NCBI RefSeq assembly: GCF_019218295.1
Contig: NZ_JAHUZF010000006.1
Coordinates: 868,001 to 932,000, forward strand
Source of the DNA: Maritimibacter sp. DP1N21-5
Lineage (GTDB): Bacteria; Pseudomonadota; Alphaproteobacteria; Rhodobacterales; Rhodobacteraceae
Length of the DNA stretch: 64,000 bases
Reading direction: 5' to 3'
The notes below the pieces were generated by a model, which saw only the letters and a program-made list of their open reading frames with translations, made no database searches and was not told the origin of the DNA. Shown here one piece after another: positions 45,213-54,147 of this stretch; within the stretch, counting starts at the first letter, position 1, and the number at the start of each line of letters is the position of its first letter. The translations under genes and the position numbers were made by a program.

Positions 45213-45937
45213 CCCAGAGCGGCTTCGAGACGCGGGTCGAGCGCGGCGGCGAACCAGGCGCGGTCCTCGGCCGACATCTCCTTCGGCGTCTCGGGGCGGT
45301 TTTCCACGTTGGGCAGAAAGCGCGCGCCGAGGCGGCGGGTGATCGGGCGGAATTCCTCGACGGGGGGCAGGTCGAAAGCCTCCGACACCGCGACGACGAA
45401 GCCCTCGGGGTTCGCCTGCACCTGGTCGAGCCGGGCGAGCACGAGGTTCACGCCTCGATTGCGCCACCCGAGCAGCGAGGCCGCTTTCATCCGGCGCAGC
45501 TCGGCCAGATTGGCGAAGGGCGCACCGGAAATGGGATGGCGGTCCTGTTGCAGGGGTGTCTCGGTCCAGCCCGACGCCCGGTCGCCGCCGAAATAGCGTG
45601 GCCGGTCGATGATCGTGGTCCAGGGGCTGCGCAGGAACTCCGGAAAGTCGAGCGCCTGCAACGCCGGCGGGCAATGCCAGGGCTTTGCGTGCATCGACAG
45701 CGCCCAGCCGACGGGTTCACGCACGACGCAGACGATCACGGCGGATCGCGCGACACCGGTCATCTGCGCGAATCCGTGCTTCCAGCCGTAGTCGGAGGTC
45801 GACCGCAGCGTGGTGTTGCGATCGAGAATCCGGTCGACATAGTTGGTGCCGGAGGAGCGTTCGCCGAAGACCTGAAAATGATCCGGCACGCCGCGCTGGC
45901 GGCGATGGATCTCCAGTCCGGTGTCGGCCAGCGTCAT
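45194..45937 (-). CDS. Sulfotransferase-like P-loop protein
   Basis: The start at 45937 is chosen because AAAGG sits 8 bases upstream of that ATG, whereas the earlier ATG at 45943 would have no spacing. The 247-residue product has a sulfotransferase-like N-terminal loop FGERSSGTNYV (residues ~25-35) that could bind PAPS, and VIVCVVREPVGWALSMH (3'-phosphate-binding strand). Such proteins modify surface carbohydrates or lipids. The neighbouring divergent glycosyltransferase-like gene supports a surface role; the substrate is unknown. Confidence 0.68.
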   Translation of the reverse strand: MTLADTGLEIHRRQRGVPDHFQVFGERSSGTNYVDRILDRNTTLRSTSDYGWKHGFAQMTGVARSAVIVCVVREPVGWALSMHAKPWHCPPALQALDFPEFLRSPWTTIIDRPRYFGGDRASGWTETPLQQDRHPISGAPFANLAELRRMKAASLLGWRNRGVNLVLARLDQVQANPEGFVVAVSEAFDLPPVEEFRPITRRLGARFLPNVENRPETPKEMSAEDRAWFAAALDPRLEAALGYALPA

Positions 45938-46040
45938 CTGCATCCTTTCCGCGTCCCGCTCGCGCTTAGATGTAGATCATGCGCGTGCCGCGATATAGTG
46001 TTTTGCAAACACTATCAGTGAGATGAGGCAGGGAAGCGAC

Positions 46041-46910
46041 ATGCAGACGACAGCCGCCGCGGTCACCATGGTGCGCGACGACGCGTTCTTCCTCGAACGC
46101 TGGGTGGCGCATTACGGCGGCCTGTTCGGTCGCGAGAACTGCTATGTCATCAACCACGGCGGCGGCGAGGTCGTGGCCCGCGTGGCCGAGGGCTGCAATG
46201 TCATGGCCATTCCCGGCACCACCGAGAAATTCGACATGCGGCGCTGGCGGCTTCTGAACAACCTCGTTGGCGGTCTCAGGCAGTACTTCAAATATGTGGT
46301 CGTGGGCGATGTGGACGAATATGTCGTCACCGACCCGCAGAGCAGGATGAACCTGCTCGAGTTCCTCGAGCGCGCGCCCGCGCGCAAGGTGCTCACGCCA
46401 CTTGGCCTCGAGGTCATGCACCGGGTGAATGAGGAGGTCGATCCGATAACCGGCCCGATTTTGGGTCCGCGTCGCTATGCTCGGGTGACCTACCATTACT
46501 CGAAACCCTGCGTGGTCGGTGCGCCGGTGAAGCTGTCGCGCGGCGGGCATTTTGCGAGCTTCAAGGAGCTCTTCACGCCCGACGCGCTTTATCTGTTCCA
46601 CATGAAGTACTGCGATCTGGAGCAGTATGGCGGCGTGATGGACCGGCGCAACGTCGCGGTGGCATCGTCCGGCATCAAGAAGGGCGAGACCGGGATCGGC
46701 GGCCACTGGTTTCCCGATGAGCGTGGCGAGGACGAGGCGATCTTTCGCGCCATTCTTTCAAAGCCCGTCGTGCGGGGGTTCGAAATGAGCCAGTATCGCA
46801 AGAAGATGCACGATGGCTGGTCGAAACGCGGCGAGGAGCTCTGGCAATTCCCGCGCGGGGAGTTCGAGCATCTTCATGAGCTCCCGGAGCGGTTCTTCGG
46901 GTTAGTCTAA
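46041..46910 (+). CDS. Glycosyltransferase family 2-like protein
   Basis: The start at 46041 (MQTTAAAVTMVRDDAFFLERW) has an AGGGAAGCGAC ribosome site. The 289-residue product has a GT2-like fold with the acidic motif GDVDEYV (DxD equivalent) and VTMVRDDAFFLERWVAHYG, typical of the bacterial GT2/GT92-like group. It lacks membrane helices. It probably acts on a cell-surface glycan; donor and acceptor are unknown. It is followed by a strong hairpin. Confidence 0.78.
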   Translation: MQTTAAAVTMVRDDAFFLERWVAHYGGLFGRENCYVINHGGGEVVARVAEGCNVMAIPGTTEKFDMRRWRLLNNLVGGLRQYFKYVVVGDVDEYVVTDPQSRMNLLEFLERAPARKVLTPLGLEVMHRVNEEVDPITGPILGPRRYARVTYHYSKPCVVGAPVKLSRGGHFASFKELFTPDALYLFHMKYCDLEQYGGVMDRRNVAVASSGIKKGETGIGGHWFPDERGEDEAIFRAILSKPVVRGFEMSQYRKKMHDGWSKRGEELWQFPRGEFEHLHELPERFFGLV

Positions 46911-46914
46911 GAGC

Positions 46915-46941
46915 TTGGGGAGAGGCTTTGCCTCTCCCCAA
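46915..46941 (+). terminator. Hairpin TTGGGGAGAGGC-TTT-GCCTCTCCCCAA, possible repeat-family element
   Basis: A perfect 12-bp stem with a TTT loop begins 4 bases after the glycosyltransferase stop. The following AACCCCTCTCCAAGGTATTT resembles a degenerate tail shared by repeats at many gene ends in Rhodobacterales, as far as I recall. It probably acts as a transcription terminator for both converging genes. Confidence 0.7.
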
Positions 46942-46992
46942 ACCCCTCTCCAAGGTATTTGTGAAGCAGTGAAGGGGGCGGGTTTTTTCGCT

Positions 46993-48384
46993 TCATCCAG
47001 TGGGCGTGAGCGCGGACAGGATGCGTGCCCAGCTGCGCATGCCCTTGTGAAAGCTTGCGAGGTCGTATTTCTCGTTCGGCGAATGGATGCGGTCGTCGTC
47101 CTTGGCGAACCCGATGAGCATGGCGTCCATGCCGAGGATCTCCTTGAAATGGCCCGCCACAGGGATCGAGCCGCCGGCACCGACGAAGGCGGCCTCGGTG
47201 CCCCATTCCTCCGAGAGCGCCTGTCGCGCTTTCTCGAAGGCCGGGTCAGAGGTCGACATGACCGATGCCGGCGCGCCGTGTCCGTTGGAGAATTCGCAGG
47301 TCACATCCTCGGGAAGCCGCGCGTTGACGAAATCGACGAAGGCCGCGTGAATTTTCTCCGGGTCCTGTTGGCCCACGAGGCGGAAGCTGATCTTGGCCGA
47401 GGCTTCGGCGGGCAGCACCGTCTTGAAGCCGTCGCCGGTGTAGCCGCCGGTGATCCCGTTCACCTCCGCCGTCGGGCGCGACCACATCCGTTCGAGCGTC
47501 GTGCGGTCCTTTTCGCCGGCCGGGACCGAGAGGCCAACGTCGCGCAGGAAATGGTCGGGGTCGAAGTCGAGCGCTTCCCACTGGGCCTTCAGCTCCGGGG
47601 CCAGTTCCGGCACGTCGTCATAGAAGCCGGGCAGGGTGACACCGCCGTTGTCGTCGCGCAGGTCGGCGCAGATCCGCGAGAGCACATGGATCGGGTTCGC
47701 CGCCATGCCGCCGTAAAAGCCCGAATGCAGGTCGCGCGTGGCGGCCCTGATCGTGATTTCCTCGGCCAGTAGCCCGCGCAATTGCGTGACGATGGCGGGT
47801 GTTTTGCCGTCGAAGAGACCGGTGTCGCAGATCATCGCGATGTCGGCTTTCAGCTCCTCGGCGTTCTCCTTGAGAAAGGGGACGAGCGAGGGGGAGCCCG
47901 ATTCCTCTTCGCCTTCGAGGAAGATGGTGATCCGGCAGGGCAGTGCGCCATGGGTGGCGACCCAGGCGCGCATCGCCTCGATGAAGGTCATGAGCTGGCC
48001 CTTGTCATCGGACGAACCGCGCGCGCGGATGACGCGGCCTTTGTCAGTGTCCTCGAGCTTCGGCTCGAAGGGCGGCGTATCCCAGAGTGACAGCGGATCG
48101 ACAGGCTGCACGTCGTAGTGGCCGTAGAAGAGCAGGTGCGGGATGCCCTCGACCGGGGCGGGGCCGCCATGTGCCACCACCATCGGGTGGCCGGGAGTCT
48201 CGCGTTTCGACGCCTCGAAGCCGATGGAGCCGAGATCGCGCACGAGCCAGTCAGCGGCGGCGTCGCAGTCGGCCTTGTAGGCCTTGTCGGTCGAGATCGA
48301 GGGAATCGCCAGCAGCGTCATCAGGCGGTCCAGCGCCGCGTCGAGGTCGCCGTCGATCCGTGTCAGGACGGTATTATGGGGCAT
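46993..48384 (-). CDS. M20-family dipeptidase/peptidase
   Basis: The start at 48384 (MPHNTVLTRIDGDLDAAL) has an AGGAGAACAAGA ribosome site. The 463-residue product has metal ligands HYDVQP, the GSSDDKGQL bridge Asp, the catalytic GEEESGSPSL pair and the dimerisation-domain segments. The final zinc ligand is in RIHSPNEKYDL. It matches the M20 dipeptidase group rather than succinyl-diaminopimelate desuccinylase. The exact substrate is unknown. Confidence 0.9.
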   Translation of the reverse strand: MPHNTVLTRIDGDLDAALDRLMTLLAIPSISTDKAYKADCDAAADWLVRDLGSIGFEASKRETPGHPMVVAHGGPAPVEGIPHLLFYGHYDVQPVDPLSLWDTPPFEPKLEDTDKGRVIRARGSSDDKGQLMTFIEAMRAWVATHGALPCRITIFLEGEEESGSPSLVPFLKENAEELKADIAMICDTGLFDGKTPAIVTQLRGLLAEEITIRAATRDLHSGFYGGMAANPIHVLSRICADLRDDNGGVTLPGFYDDVPELAPELKAQWEALDFDPDHFLRDVGLSVPAGEKDRTTLERMWSRPTAEVNGITGGYTGDGFKTVLPAEASAKISFRLVGQQDPEKIHAAFVDFVNARLPEDVTCEFSNGHGAPASVMSTSDPAFEKARQALSEEWGTEAAFVGAGGSIPVAGHFKEILGMDAMLIGFAKDDDRIHSPNEKYDLASFHKGMRSWARILSALTPTG

Positions 48385-48527
48385 TCTTGTTCTCCTGTGC
48401 GTCGGCGGAAACCGTAGCATTGTCGTGAGCGTAGTCCAGCCGGGGTAGCGCGAGGTCAGCTTTGACCCTATGTTTCGCGCCAGCCGGGCGACTGACCCGG
48501 GCCAGTTGGGACATCGAGGAGATGGAA

Positions 48528-49142
48528 ATGCGGAAAGCCATTGCAGCGCTTGCACTTGGTGCGATGTGCGTGGGGGCTATGGGCGGGTCGGCCATGGCCG
48601 AGGTCATGAGCGGGGACGCCGCCAAGAAACAGCTCTTCAGCGCGAGGAACATGATCCTCCTGCCGCAGGACCTGTCCGTGTTTCAAGGCGCGATGCGCGA
48701 CACCGTGAACCTTACGCTCGATCAGATGCGCGGCAACAGCCAGATGTCGAAGTTCGTCGAAGGCGGTTACGGGTATTACGGAGCCGTGGCCTTTCCGGTG
48801 GCAGGGGCGGAAGCCGTGCCGCCGGTGATCGTCGCCCAGCTCAACACGCCCCAGGCGGCGGCGAGTGCGGCCGTGACCACCTGTCAGCAACAAAATGGCG
48901 GCCAGTGCGCCGTTGCGGCGCTGCTCTTGCCCAAGGGCTACAAATCGCGCGACCTGACCCTGTCGCAGGCCGCGACGCAGCGCGTGATGGAAGGTTGGGA
49001 CGAAGGCCTTGCGCCGAAATACCTCGCCTATTCCCCCTCGACGAGCGGCTGGGGGATCGCGAAAGGCGCGGCCGCGACGCCGGAGGCCGCGCTCCAGTCG
49101 TGCAAGCAGAGCGACTGCGTTATCGTGATCGAGGATCGTTGA
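48528..49142 (+). CDS. Secreted protein of unknown function upstream of hemA
   Basis: The start at 48528 (MRKAIAALALGAMCVGAMGG) has AGGAG six bases upstream. The 204-residue product has a signal peptide cut near AMAEV and four cysteines in the mature part (TTCQQQNGGQC, ALQSCKQSDC). Its last part (GIAKGAAATPEAALQSC) resembles the repeated Cys-containing motif of DUF4189-like secreted proteins. Function unknown. It ends 210 bases before hemA. Confidence 0.7.
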   Translation: MRKAIAALALGAMCVGAMGGSAMAEVMSGDAAKKQLFSARNMILLPQDLSVFQGAMRDTVNLTLDQMRGNSQMSKFVEGGYGYYGAVAFPVAGAEAVPPVIVAQLNTPQAAASAAVTTCQQQNGGQCAVAALLLPKGYKSRDLTLSQAATQRVMEGWDEGLAPKYLAYSPSTSGWGIAKGAAATPEAALQSCKQSDCVIVIEDR

Positions 49143-49227
49143 CCCCGCGTCAGGCTGGAATCCTGGCCGATGCGACGAAAGAAGGGTCCCGGTCGATCCG
49201 GATTTCGTGCCATGATCGACGGGAAAT

Positions 49228-49270
49228 TTGACGCAGGTCAATGTATTGAGACTGCGACACCGTGTATCAG
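49228..49270 (+). promoter_or_regulatory. FnrL/FNR box and class II promoter of hemA
   Basis: TTGAC-GCAG-GTCAA (49228-49241) is a perfect dyad matching the FNR/FnrL consensus (TTGAY-N4-RTCAA). A -10-like TATCAG lies at 49265-49270. If transcription starts near 49276-49277, the box is centred ~42 bases upstream, as expected for a class II FNR-activated promoter. FnrL is known to control hemA in Rhodobacter sphaeroides. Confidence 0.8.
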
Positions 49271-49352
49271 GGTTTTTGCATATGTTTGCCGGATCTAAAT
49301 TTGTATGGTGCGACGGTGAACAGGAGAATCGGATCCCTGGGGAGGGACGCGC

Positions 49353-50582
49353 GTGAACTATGAGAACCAGCTCGATGTGGCCCTGAAGCGGCTACATGAC
49401 GAAGGCCGCTATCGTGTCTTTATCGACGTCGAACGCGAAAAGGGGAACTTCCCCCACGCGTTGTGGCGCAAAGACGACGGCACGGAGGCCCCGGTCACGA
49501 TCTGGTGCGGCAATGATTACCTCGGCATGGGTCAGCACCCGGTGGTTCTGGCCGCCATGCACGAAGCCATCGACGCGACGGGTGCCGGTTCGGGCGGAAC
49601 GCGCAATATCTCGGGGACGACGGTCTATCACAAGCGGCTGGAGGCGGAGCTTGCCGACCTCCATCGCAAGGAGGCCGCGCTGCTCTTCACCTCGGCCTAT
49701 ATCGCCAACGACGCGACGCTCTCGACGCTGCCGAAGCTGTTCCCGGGTCTCATTATTTATTCCGATGCGCTCAACCATGCCTCGATGATCGAAGGCGTCC
49801 GTCGCAATGGCGGGGCGAAGCGCATTTTCCGCCACAACGACGTGGCCCATCTGCGCGAGCTGCTGGCTGCCGACGATCCCGATGCTCCGAAGCTCATCGC
49901 CTTCGAGAGCGTCTATTCCATGGACGGCGACTTCGGTCCGATCAAGGAGATCTGCGATCTGGCAGATGAATTCGGCGCTCTGACCTATATCGACGAAGTC
50001 CATGCGGTCGGCATGTATGGCCCGCGTGGCGCCGGCGTGGCCGAGCGCGAGGGCCTCATGGGCCGCATCGACATCATCAACGCGACGCTCGCCAAGGCTT
50101 ACGGCGTGATGGGTGGCTATATCGCGGCCTCCGCCAAGATGGTCGACGCGATCCGCTCATACGCGCCGGGGTTCATCTTCACCACCTCGCTGGCCCCGGC
50201 CATCGCGGCGGGTGCGGCGGCTTCGGTGGCCTTCCTCAAAGGCGCCGAAGGTCAGAAACTGCGCGAGGCGCACCAGACCCAGGCGAAGATCCTGAAGACG
50301 CGGCTCAAGGGCCTCGGACTGCCGATCATCGACCACGGATCGCATATCGTTCCGCTGATCGTGGGCGACCCGAAGCACACCAAGCTCATGTCCGACATGC
50401 TGCTCGACGGTTATGGAATCTACGTGCAGCCGATCAACTATCCGACGGTTCCGCGCGGCACTGAACGGCTTCGGTTCACACCCTCGCCGGTCCATGGTTC
50501 CAAGGAGATGGACGCTCTTGTTCGCTCGCTCGATGAGCTCTGGTCGCATTGTGCGCTAAATCGTGCCGAGCTCTCTGCCTAA
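49353..50582 (+). CDS. hemA: 5-aminolevulinate synthase
   Basis: The start is GTG with a GGGGAGGGACGC ribosome site. The 409-residue product has the pyridoxal-phosphate Lys248 in [25 protein letters not shown] near the N-terminus, and [18 protein letters not shown]. It condenses glycine with succinyl-CoA, the committed C4-pathway step of tetrapyrrole synthesis in alphaproteobacteria. Regulation by an FnrL box upstream implies oxygen-responsive control of haem (and possibly bacteriochlorophyll) supply. Confidence 0.96.
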   Translation: MNYENQLDVALKRLHDEGRYRVFIDVEREKGNFPHALWRKDDGTEAPVTIWCGNDYLGMGQHPVVLAAMHEAIDATGAGSGGTRNISGTTVYHKRLEAELADLHRKEAALLFTSAYIANDATLSTLPKLFPGLIIYSDALNHASMIEGVRRNGGAKRIFRHNDVAHLRELLAADDPDAPKLIAFESVYSMDGDFGPIKEICDLADEFGALTYIDEVHAVGMYGPRGAGVAEREGLMGRIDIINATLAKAYGVMGGYIAASAKMVDAIRSYAPGFIFTTSLAPAIAAGAAASVAFLKGAEGQKLREAHQTQAKILKTRLKGLGLPIIDHGSHIVPLIVGDPKHTKLMSDMLLDGYGIYVQPINYPTVPRGTERLRFTPSPVHGSKEMDALVRSLDELWSHCALNRAELSA

Positions 50583-50707
50583 GCCCTTATCCGCTCGCGG
50601 GAATCGTTGCGCCATGGTAATCACCGAGTAATACGGGCGGCGCGGCTGAGAATCGTCGCCACACTTGGGGAAGAGCCGTTAAGGCTAGACTGTTAGGGGC
50701 AGGCTGT

Positions 50708-51940
50708 ATGATCAGGCGCTGGATTTCGCCTCGGGTCACCGAAGAAGTTCAATCCACCGGGTTTGACTCTTTTGAGTTGCGGCTTGGCGATGTAATGCGC
50801 GGCGAACGCGCCACCCTTGGGAAATCGCTCCTCGACGTCCAGCGCGAGCTCAAGATCAAGGCCACCTATATCTCCGCGATCGAGAACTGCGACATCACGG
50901 CCTTCGAAAGCCCCAGCTTCATCGCCGGTTACGTCCGCTCCTATTCGCGCTATCTGGGCATCGACCCGGACCGCGCCTTCCGCAGCTTCTGCGCCGAAAG
51001 CGGCTTTGAACCGGCCCACGGGCTGTCGGCCTCTGCCTCGGTGGTGAAGCCGCAGCGTGCCGAAACCCGGGTCGAGGGCGATCCGCTGGCCAATCCCAAC
51101 GCGACCTTCGTGCCCCGGACCAGTTCGATCTTCGAAGGTATCGAACCGGGGGCGGTGGGCTCGGTCGCCGTTCTGGCCGCGATCATCGGCGTGCTCGGTT
51201 TCGGGGGCTACTCGCTTCTCAAGGAAATCCAGAAGGTCGATTTCGCGCCGGTTGAACAAAGCGTCGCCGTGCTTGACGAGCTTCCCGAACTCAACGTGCC
51301 GGTGGGCGACGCGGAGGTCCCCCAAGGTCAGACGACGCAGACCGCCGGGCTGAACTCTCCGCCCTCGGCAGAGGCGCTCGACCGACTTTATCGGCCCGAG
51401 GCGCTGGATGTGCCGGTGCTCATCGCGCGGGACGGCCCGATTTCGACCCTCGATCCCCGCGAGGTCGGCGTGATGCCGGGCGCGGGCAGCGATCCCCGGG
51501 TTGCCCGTAACGCACCGGTGGTCGGGCAGCCGGACGCCGTGGAGCAGGCGGTCGAGACCGTTGTCGCCGATGCGGGACCTGCCGCCGGGGTGCGGGTCTT
51601 CGGCCCCGACGCGCCGGAAGTGGCCATCTTCGCGGTGCGCCCGTCCTGGGTGCGGGTGCAGGCGGCTGACGGGTCCATCCTGTTCGAGAAGATCCTCGAT
51701 GCGGGCGAACAATACGTCCTGCCCGCCACCGAAGCCGCGCCGCTTCTTCGGACCGGCAATGCCGGCTCCGTCTACTTCGCGGTCAATGGCACGGCCTATG
51801 GTCCGGCCGGCGAGGGGGCAAGTGTCGTCTCCAAGGTCGCGCTTGCGCCCGATGCAATTTCGGCGTCCTACACGGTCGCTGACCTTCAGGCCGATCAGGA
51901 TCTCGCGAATTTCGTGGCGGTCGCCGACGCCAGCCAATAG
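50708..51940 (+). CDS. RodZ-like protein (HTH_25, membrane helix, DUF4115)
   Basis: The 410-residue product begins with a cytoplasmic helix-turn-helix of the HTH_25/Xre type (about 22-95; LGDVMRGERATLGKSLLDVQRELKIKATYISAIE, shown in part). A membrane helix follows near 155-172 (VGSVAVLAAIIGVLGFGGYSLL). Then comes a Pro/Ala/Val linker and a periplasmic DUF4115 domain (about 300-385; VRPSWVRVQAADGSILFEKIL). This is the RodZ plan, linking MreB to the cell wall. It lies just upstream of ispG, as in many proteobacteria. Confidence 0.85.
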   Translation: MIRRWISPRVTEEVQSTGFDSFELRLGDVMRGERATLGKSLLDVQRELKIKATYISAIENCDITAFESPSFIAGYVRSYSRYLGIDPDRAFRSFCAESGFEPAHGLSASASVVKPQRAETRVEGDPLANPNATFVPRTSSIFEGIEPGAVGSVAVLAAIIGVLGFGGYSLLKEIQKVDFAPVEQSVAVLDELPELNVPVGDAEVPQGQTTQTAGLNSPPSAEALDRLYRPEALDVPVLIARDGPISTLDPREVGVMPGAGSDPRVARNAPVVGQPDAVEQAVETVVADAGPAAGVRVFGPDAPEVAIFAVRPSWVRVQAADGSILFEKILDAGEQYVLPATEAAPLLRTGNAGSVYFAVNGTAYGPAGEGASVVSKVALAPDAISASYTVADLQADQDLANFVAVADASQ

Positions 51941-52036
51941 GTCCCGTCCGGCCCGTCCCTGTCACAGTCTCTTGCCTTGTTCCTCCTGCCTCTGCGGGGT
52001 ATCCAAGGCGCGAGCAACGCACACCGACGAGGCACC

Positions 52037-53170
52037 ATGTCGCATAATCCGATCCGCCCCTGGCGCAACATCGAGCGCAGGAAATCCCGTCAGATCATGG
52101 TCGGCAACGTTCCGGTCGGGGGCGACGCCCCCATCGCGGTCCAGACCATGACCAACACCCTGACGACCGACGTCAAGGGCACGCTGGGTCAGGTCATCGC
52201 GGCCGCCGAGGCGGGGGCCGATATCGTCCGCGTCTCCGTGCCGGACGAGGCGAGCGCGAAGGCCTTGAAGGAAATCACCCGCGAAAGCCCGGTGCCGATC
52301 GTCGCCGACATCCATTTCCACTACAAGCGCGGGATCGAGGCGGCTGAAAACGGTGCCGCCTGTCTGCGTATCAACCCCGGCAACATCGGCAGCGAAGCGC
52401 GGGTCCGCGAGGTCATCAAGGCCGCGCGGGACAACAACTGCTCGATGCGCATCGGCGTGAACGCCGGGTCGCTCGAAAAGCACCTGCTCGAGAAATATGG
52501 CGAACCCTGTCCCGAGGCGATGCTGGAATCCGGTCTCGATCACATCAAGATCCTGCAGGACAACGACTTCCACGAATTCAAGATCAGCGTCAAAGCCTCG
52601 GACGTCTTCCTGAGCGCCGCTGCCTACTACGCGTTGGCTGATGCGACGGACGCGCCGCTGCACCTTGGCATCACCGAAGCCGGTGGGCTCGTCTCCGGGA
52701 CGATCAAGTCGGCGATCGGGCTTGGCAACCTCCTCTGGGCCGGGATCGGCGACACGATTCGCGTCAGCCTGTCTGCGGATCCAGTCGAAGAAGTGAAAGT
52801 CGGGTTCGAGATCCTGAAGTCGCTCAACCTGCGGCACCGGGGGGTGAACATCATCTCCTGCCCGTCTTGCGCGCGTCAGGGCTTCAACGTGATCGAGACG
52901 GTGGCCGAGCTTGAAAAACGGCTCGCGCATATCCACACGTCGATTTCTCTGTCGATCATCGGCTGCGTGGTGAACGGCCCGGGCGAGGCCCTGATGACGG
53001 ACGTCGGCTTCACCGGCGGCGGGGCGGGACACGGCATGATCTACATGGCCGGCAAGCAGGACCACAAGATCAACAACGATGGCATGGTCGACCATATCGT
53101 CGAACTGGTCGAGAAGAAAGCCGCCGAGATCGAAGCCGAGGCCGCTGCCGCGGAAGAAGCGGCGGAGTAG
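52037..53170 (+). CDS. ispG: 4-hydroxy-3-methylbut-2-enyl-diphosphate synthase
   Basis: The start at 52037 ([17 protein letters not shown]) has a GAGGCACC ribosome site. The 377-residue product has the [4Fe-4S] cysteines in [12 protein letters not shown] and [11 protein letters not shown], and the N-terminal TIM-barrel. It catalyses the penultimate step of the MEP pathway; ispDF lies elsewhere in this window. The usual IspG length is ~370. Confidence 0.96.
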   Translation: MSHNPIRPWRNIERRKSRQIMVGNVPVGGDAPIAVQTMTNTLTTDVKGTLGQVIAAAEAGADIVRVSVPDEASAKALKEITRESPVPIVADIHFHYKRGIEAAENGAACLRINPGNIGSEARVREVIKAARDNNCSMRIGVNAGSLEKHLLEKYGEPCPEAMLESGLDHIKILQDNDFHEFKISVKASDVFLSAAAYYALADATDAPLHLGITEAGGLVSGTIKSAIGLGNLLWAGIGDTIRVSLSADPVEEVKVGFEILKSLNLRHRGVNIISCPSCARQGFNVIETVAELEKRLAHIHTSISLSIIGCVVNGPGEALMTDVGFTGGGAGHGMIYMAGKQDHKINNDGMVDHIVELVEKKAAEIEAEAAAAEEAAE

Positions 53171-53195
53171 GCGCCGCCGACAAGTGAACCGGGCA

Positions 53196-53224
53196 AAAAA
53201 AGGGCGCCGTAACGGGCGCCCTTC
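53196..53224 (-). terminator. Intrinsic terminator for the DsbA-like gene
   Basis: AAGGGCGCC and GGCGCCCTT form a 9-bp stem with a 6-base loop, followed on the minus strand by seven T counting the stem end. It also lies just past ispG, but there is no T-run on the plus strand. Confidence 0.8.
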
Positions 53225-53247
53225 ATCGTTGGTGGAAGTGGATGCGT

Positions 53248-54000
53248 TCAGCCTTCGCCGCGCAGTTCCTCCACGATCTCCTTCATCGCGTCGATCGGCA
53301 CATAGCCCCGGACCATCTGGTCGCCGAAGACGAAGGTGGGCGTTCCGGAGATCTGGAGCGCCTGTCCAAGCGCGTGGTTCTCGGCGATCTGGCGTTCCAC
53401 TTCCGGGTCGTCCATCGCCGCGAGGATAGCCGCGCTGTCGAGCCCCATGTCATCTGCGAGCCTTGCCAGCACCTCTTCGGTCGCATTGGCGCGCAGGTTC
53501 ATCAGCTCGTCATGCATCCTGGCATAGGCCTCTTCCCCGGCCACGAGGTTCGTCGCGATGGCGAACTTCGAGGAGGTCAGGCTCTCGGGCCCCAGGATCG
53601 GAAATTCCTTGTAGATCAATCGGATGTTGCCGTCTTCTTCGACCAGTGCATTCACTTCGGGGAAGGCCTTGCGACAGTAGCCGCAGCGATAGTCGACGAA
53701 CTCGACGATGGTTACGTCGCCCTCGGGGTTGCCGACGACAAGCGAATAGCCGTCATCGAGAAGCGCGTTGGCGTTGTTCTCGACCATGGCCTGATCGTCG
53801 GCGACCTGCTGTTCTGCCTGCCGGTTCTCGAGCACGCCGATCGCTTCCATCAGCACTTCGGGGTTCTCGAGCAGATAGGCCCGGATTTCTTCGCGGAAGG
53901 TCGCGCGCTCGTCCTCGGACATGCTTTCGATGTCGAAGGAAAACGCGGGCGCTGTGGCGAGGCCAAGCGCGATGGCGGCGGCGGATACGAGGCGGGTCAT
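53248..54000 (-). CDS. DsbA/Com1-like thiol-disulfide oxidoreductase
   Basis: The start at 54000 has GGGAGACAAG upstream and is preferred over the ATG at 54012. The 250-residue product has a signal peptide (MTRLVSAAAIALGLATAPAF), an N-terminal helical extension as in Com1 proteins (ENPEVLMEAIGVLENRQAEQ), a thioredoxin fold with CGYC (Cys106, Cys109) and the cis-Pro loop SGTPTFVFGD. It oxidises or isomerises periplasmic disulfides. The CcdA gene at the right edge could feed electrons to such enzymes. Confidence 0.92.
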   Translation of the reverse strand: MTRLVSAAAIALGLATAPAFSFDIESMSEDERATFREEIRAYLLENPEVLMEAIGVLENRQAEQQVADDQAMVENNANALLDDGYSLVVGNPEGDVTIVEFVDYRCGYCRKAFPEVNALVEEDGNIRLIYKEFPILGPESLTSSKFAIATNLVAGEEAYARMHDELMNLRANATEEVLARLADDMGLDSAAILAAMDDPEVERQIAENHALGQALQISGTPTFVFGDQMVRGYVPIDAMKEIVEELRGEG

Positions 54001-54147
54001 CTTGTCTCCCAAATGGTGCCGGGCGAAGCTAGGGCCGGGGCGAAGGTTTCACAACCCCGCGCGTCACCCGGTCGCGCCCGTTGACCTTTTCCCGCTCAGA
54101 AGGCAGGTCAGCGTCACGGAATGTTACGGCCAGTTAGCGGGGAGAGA

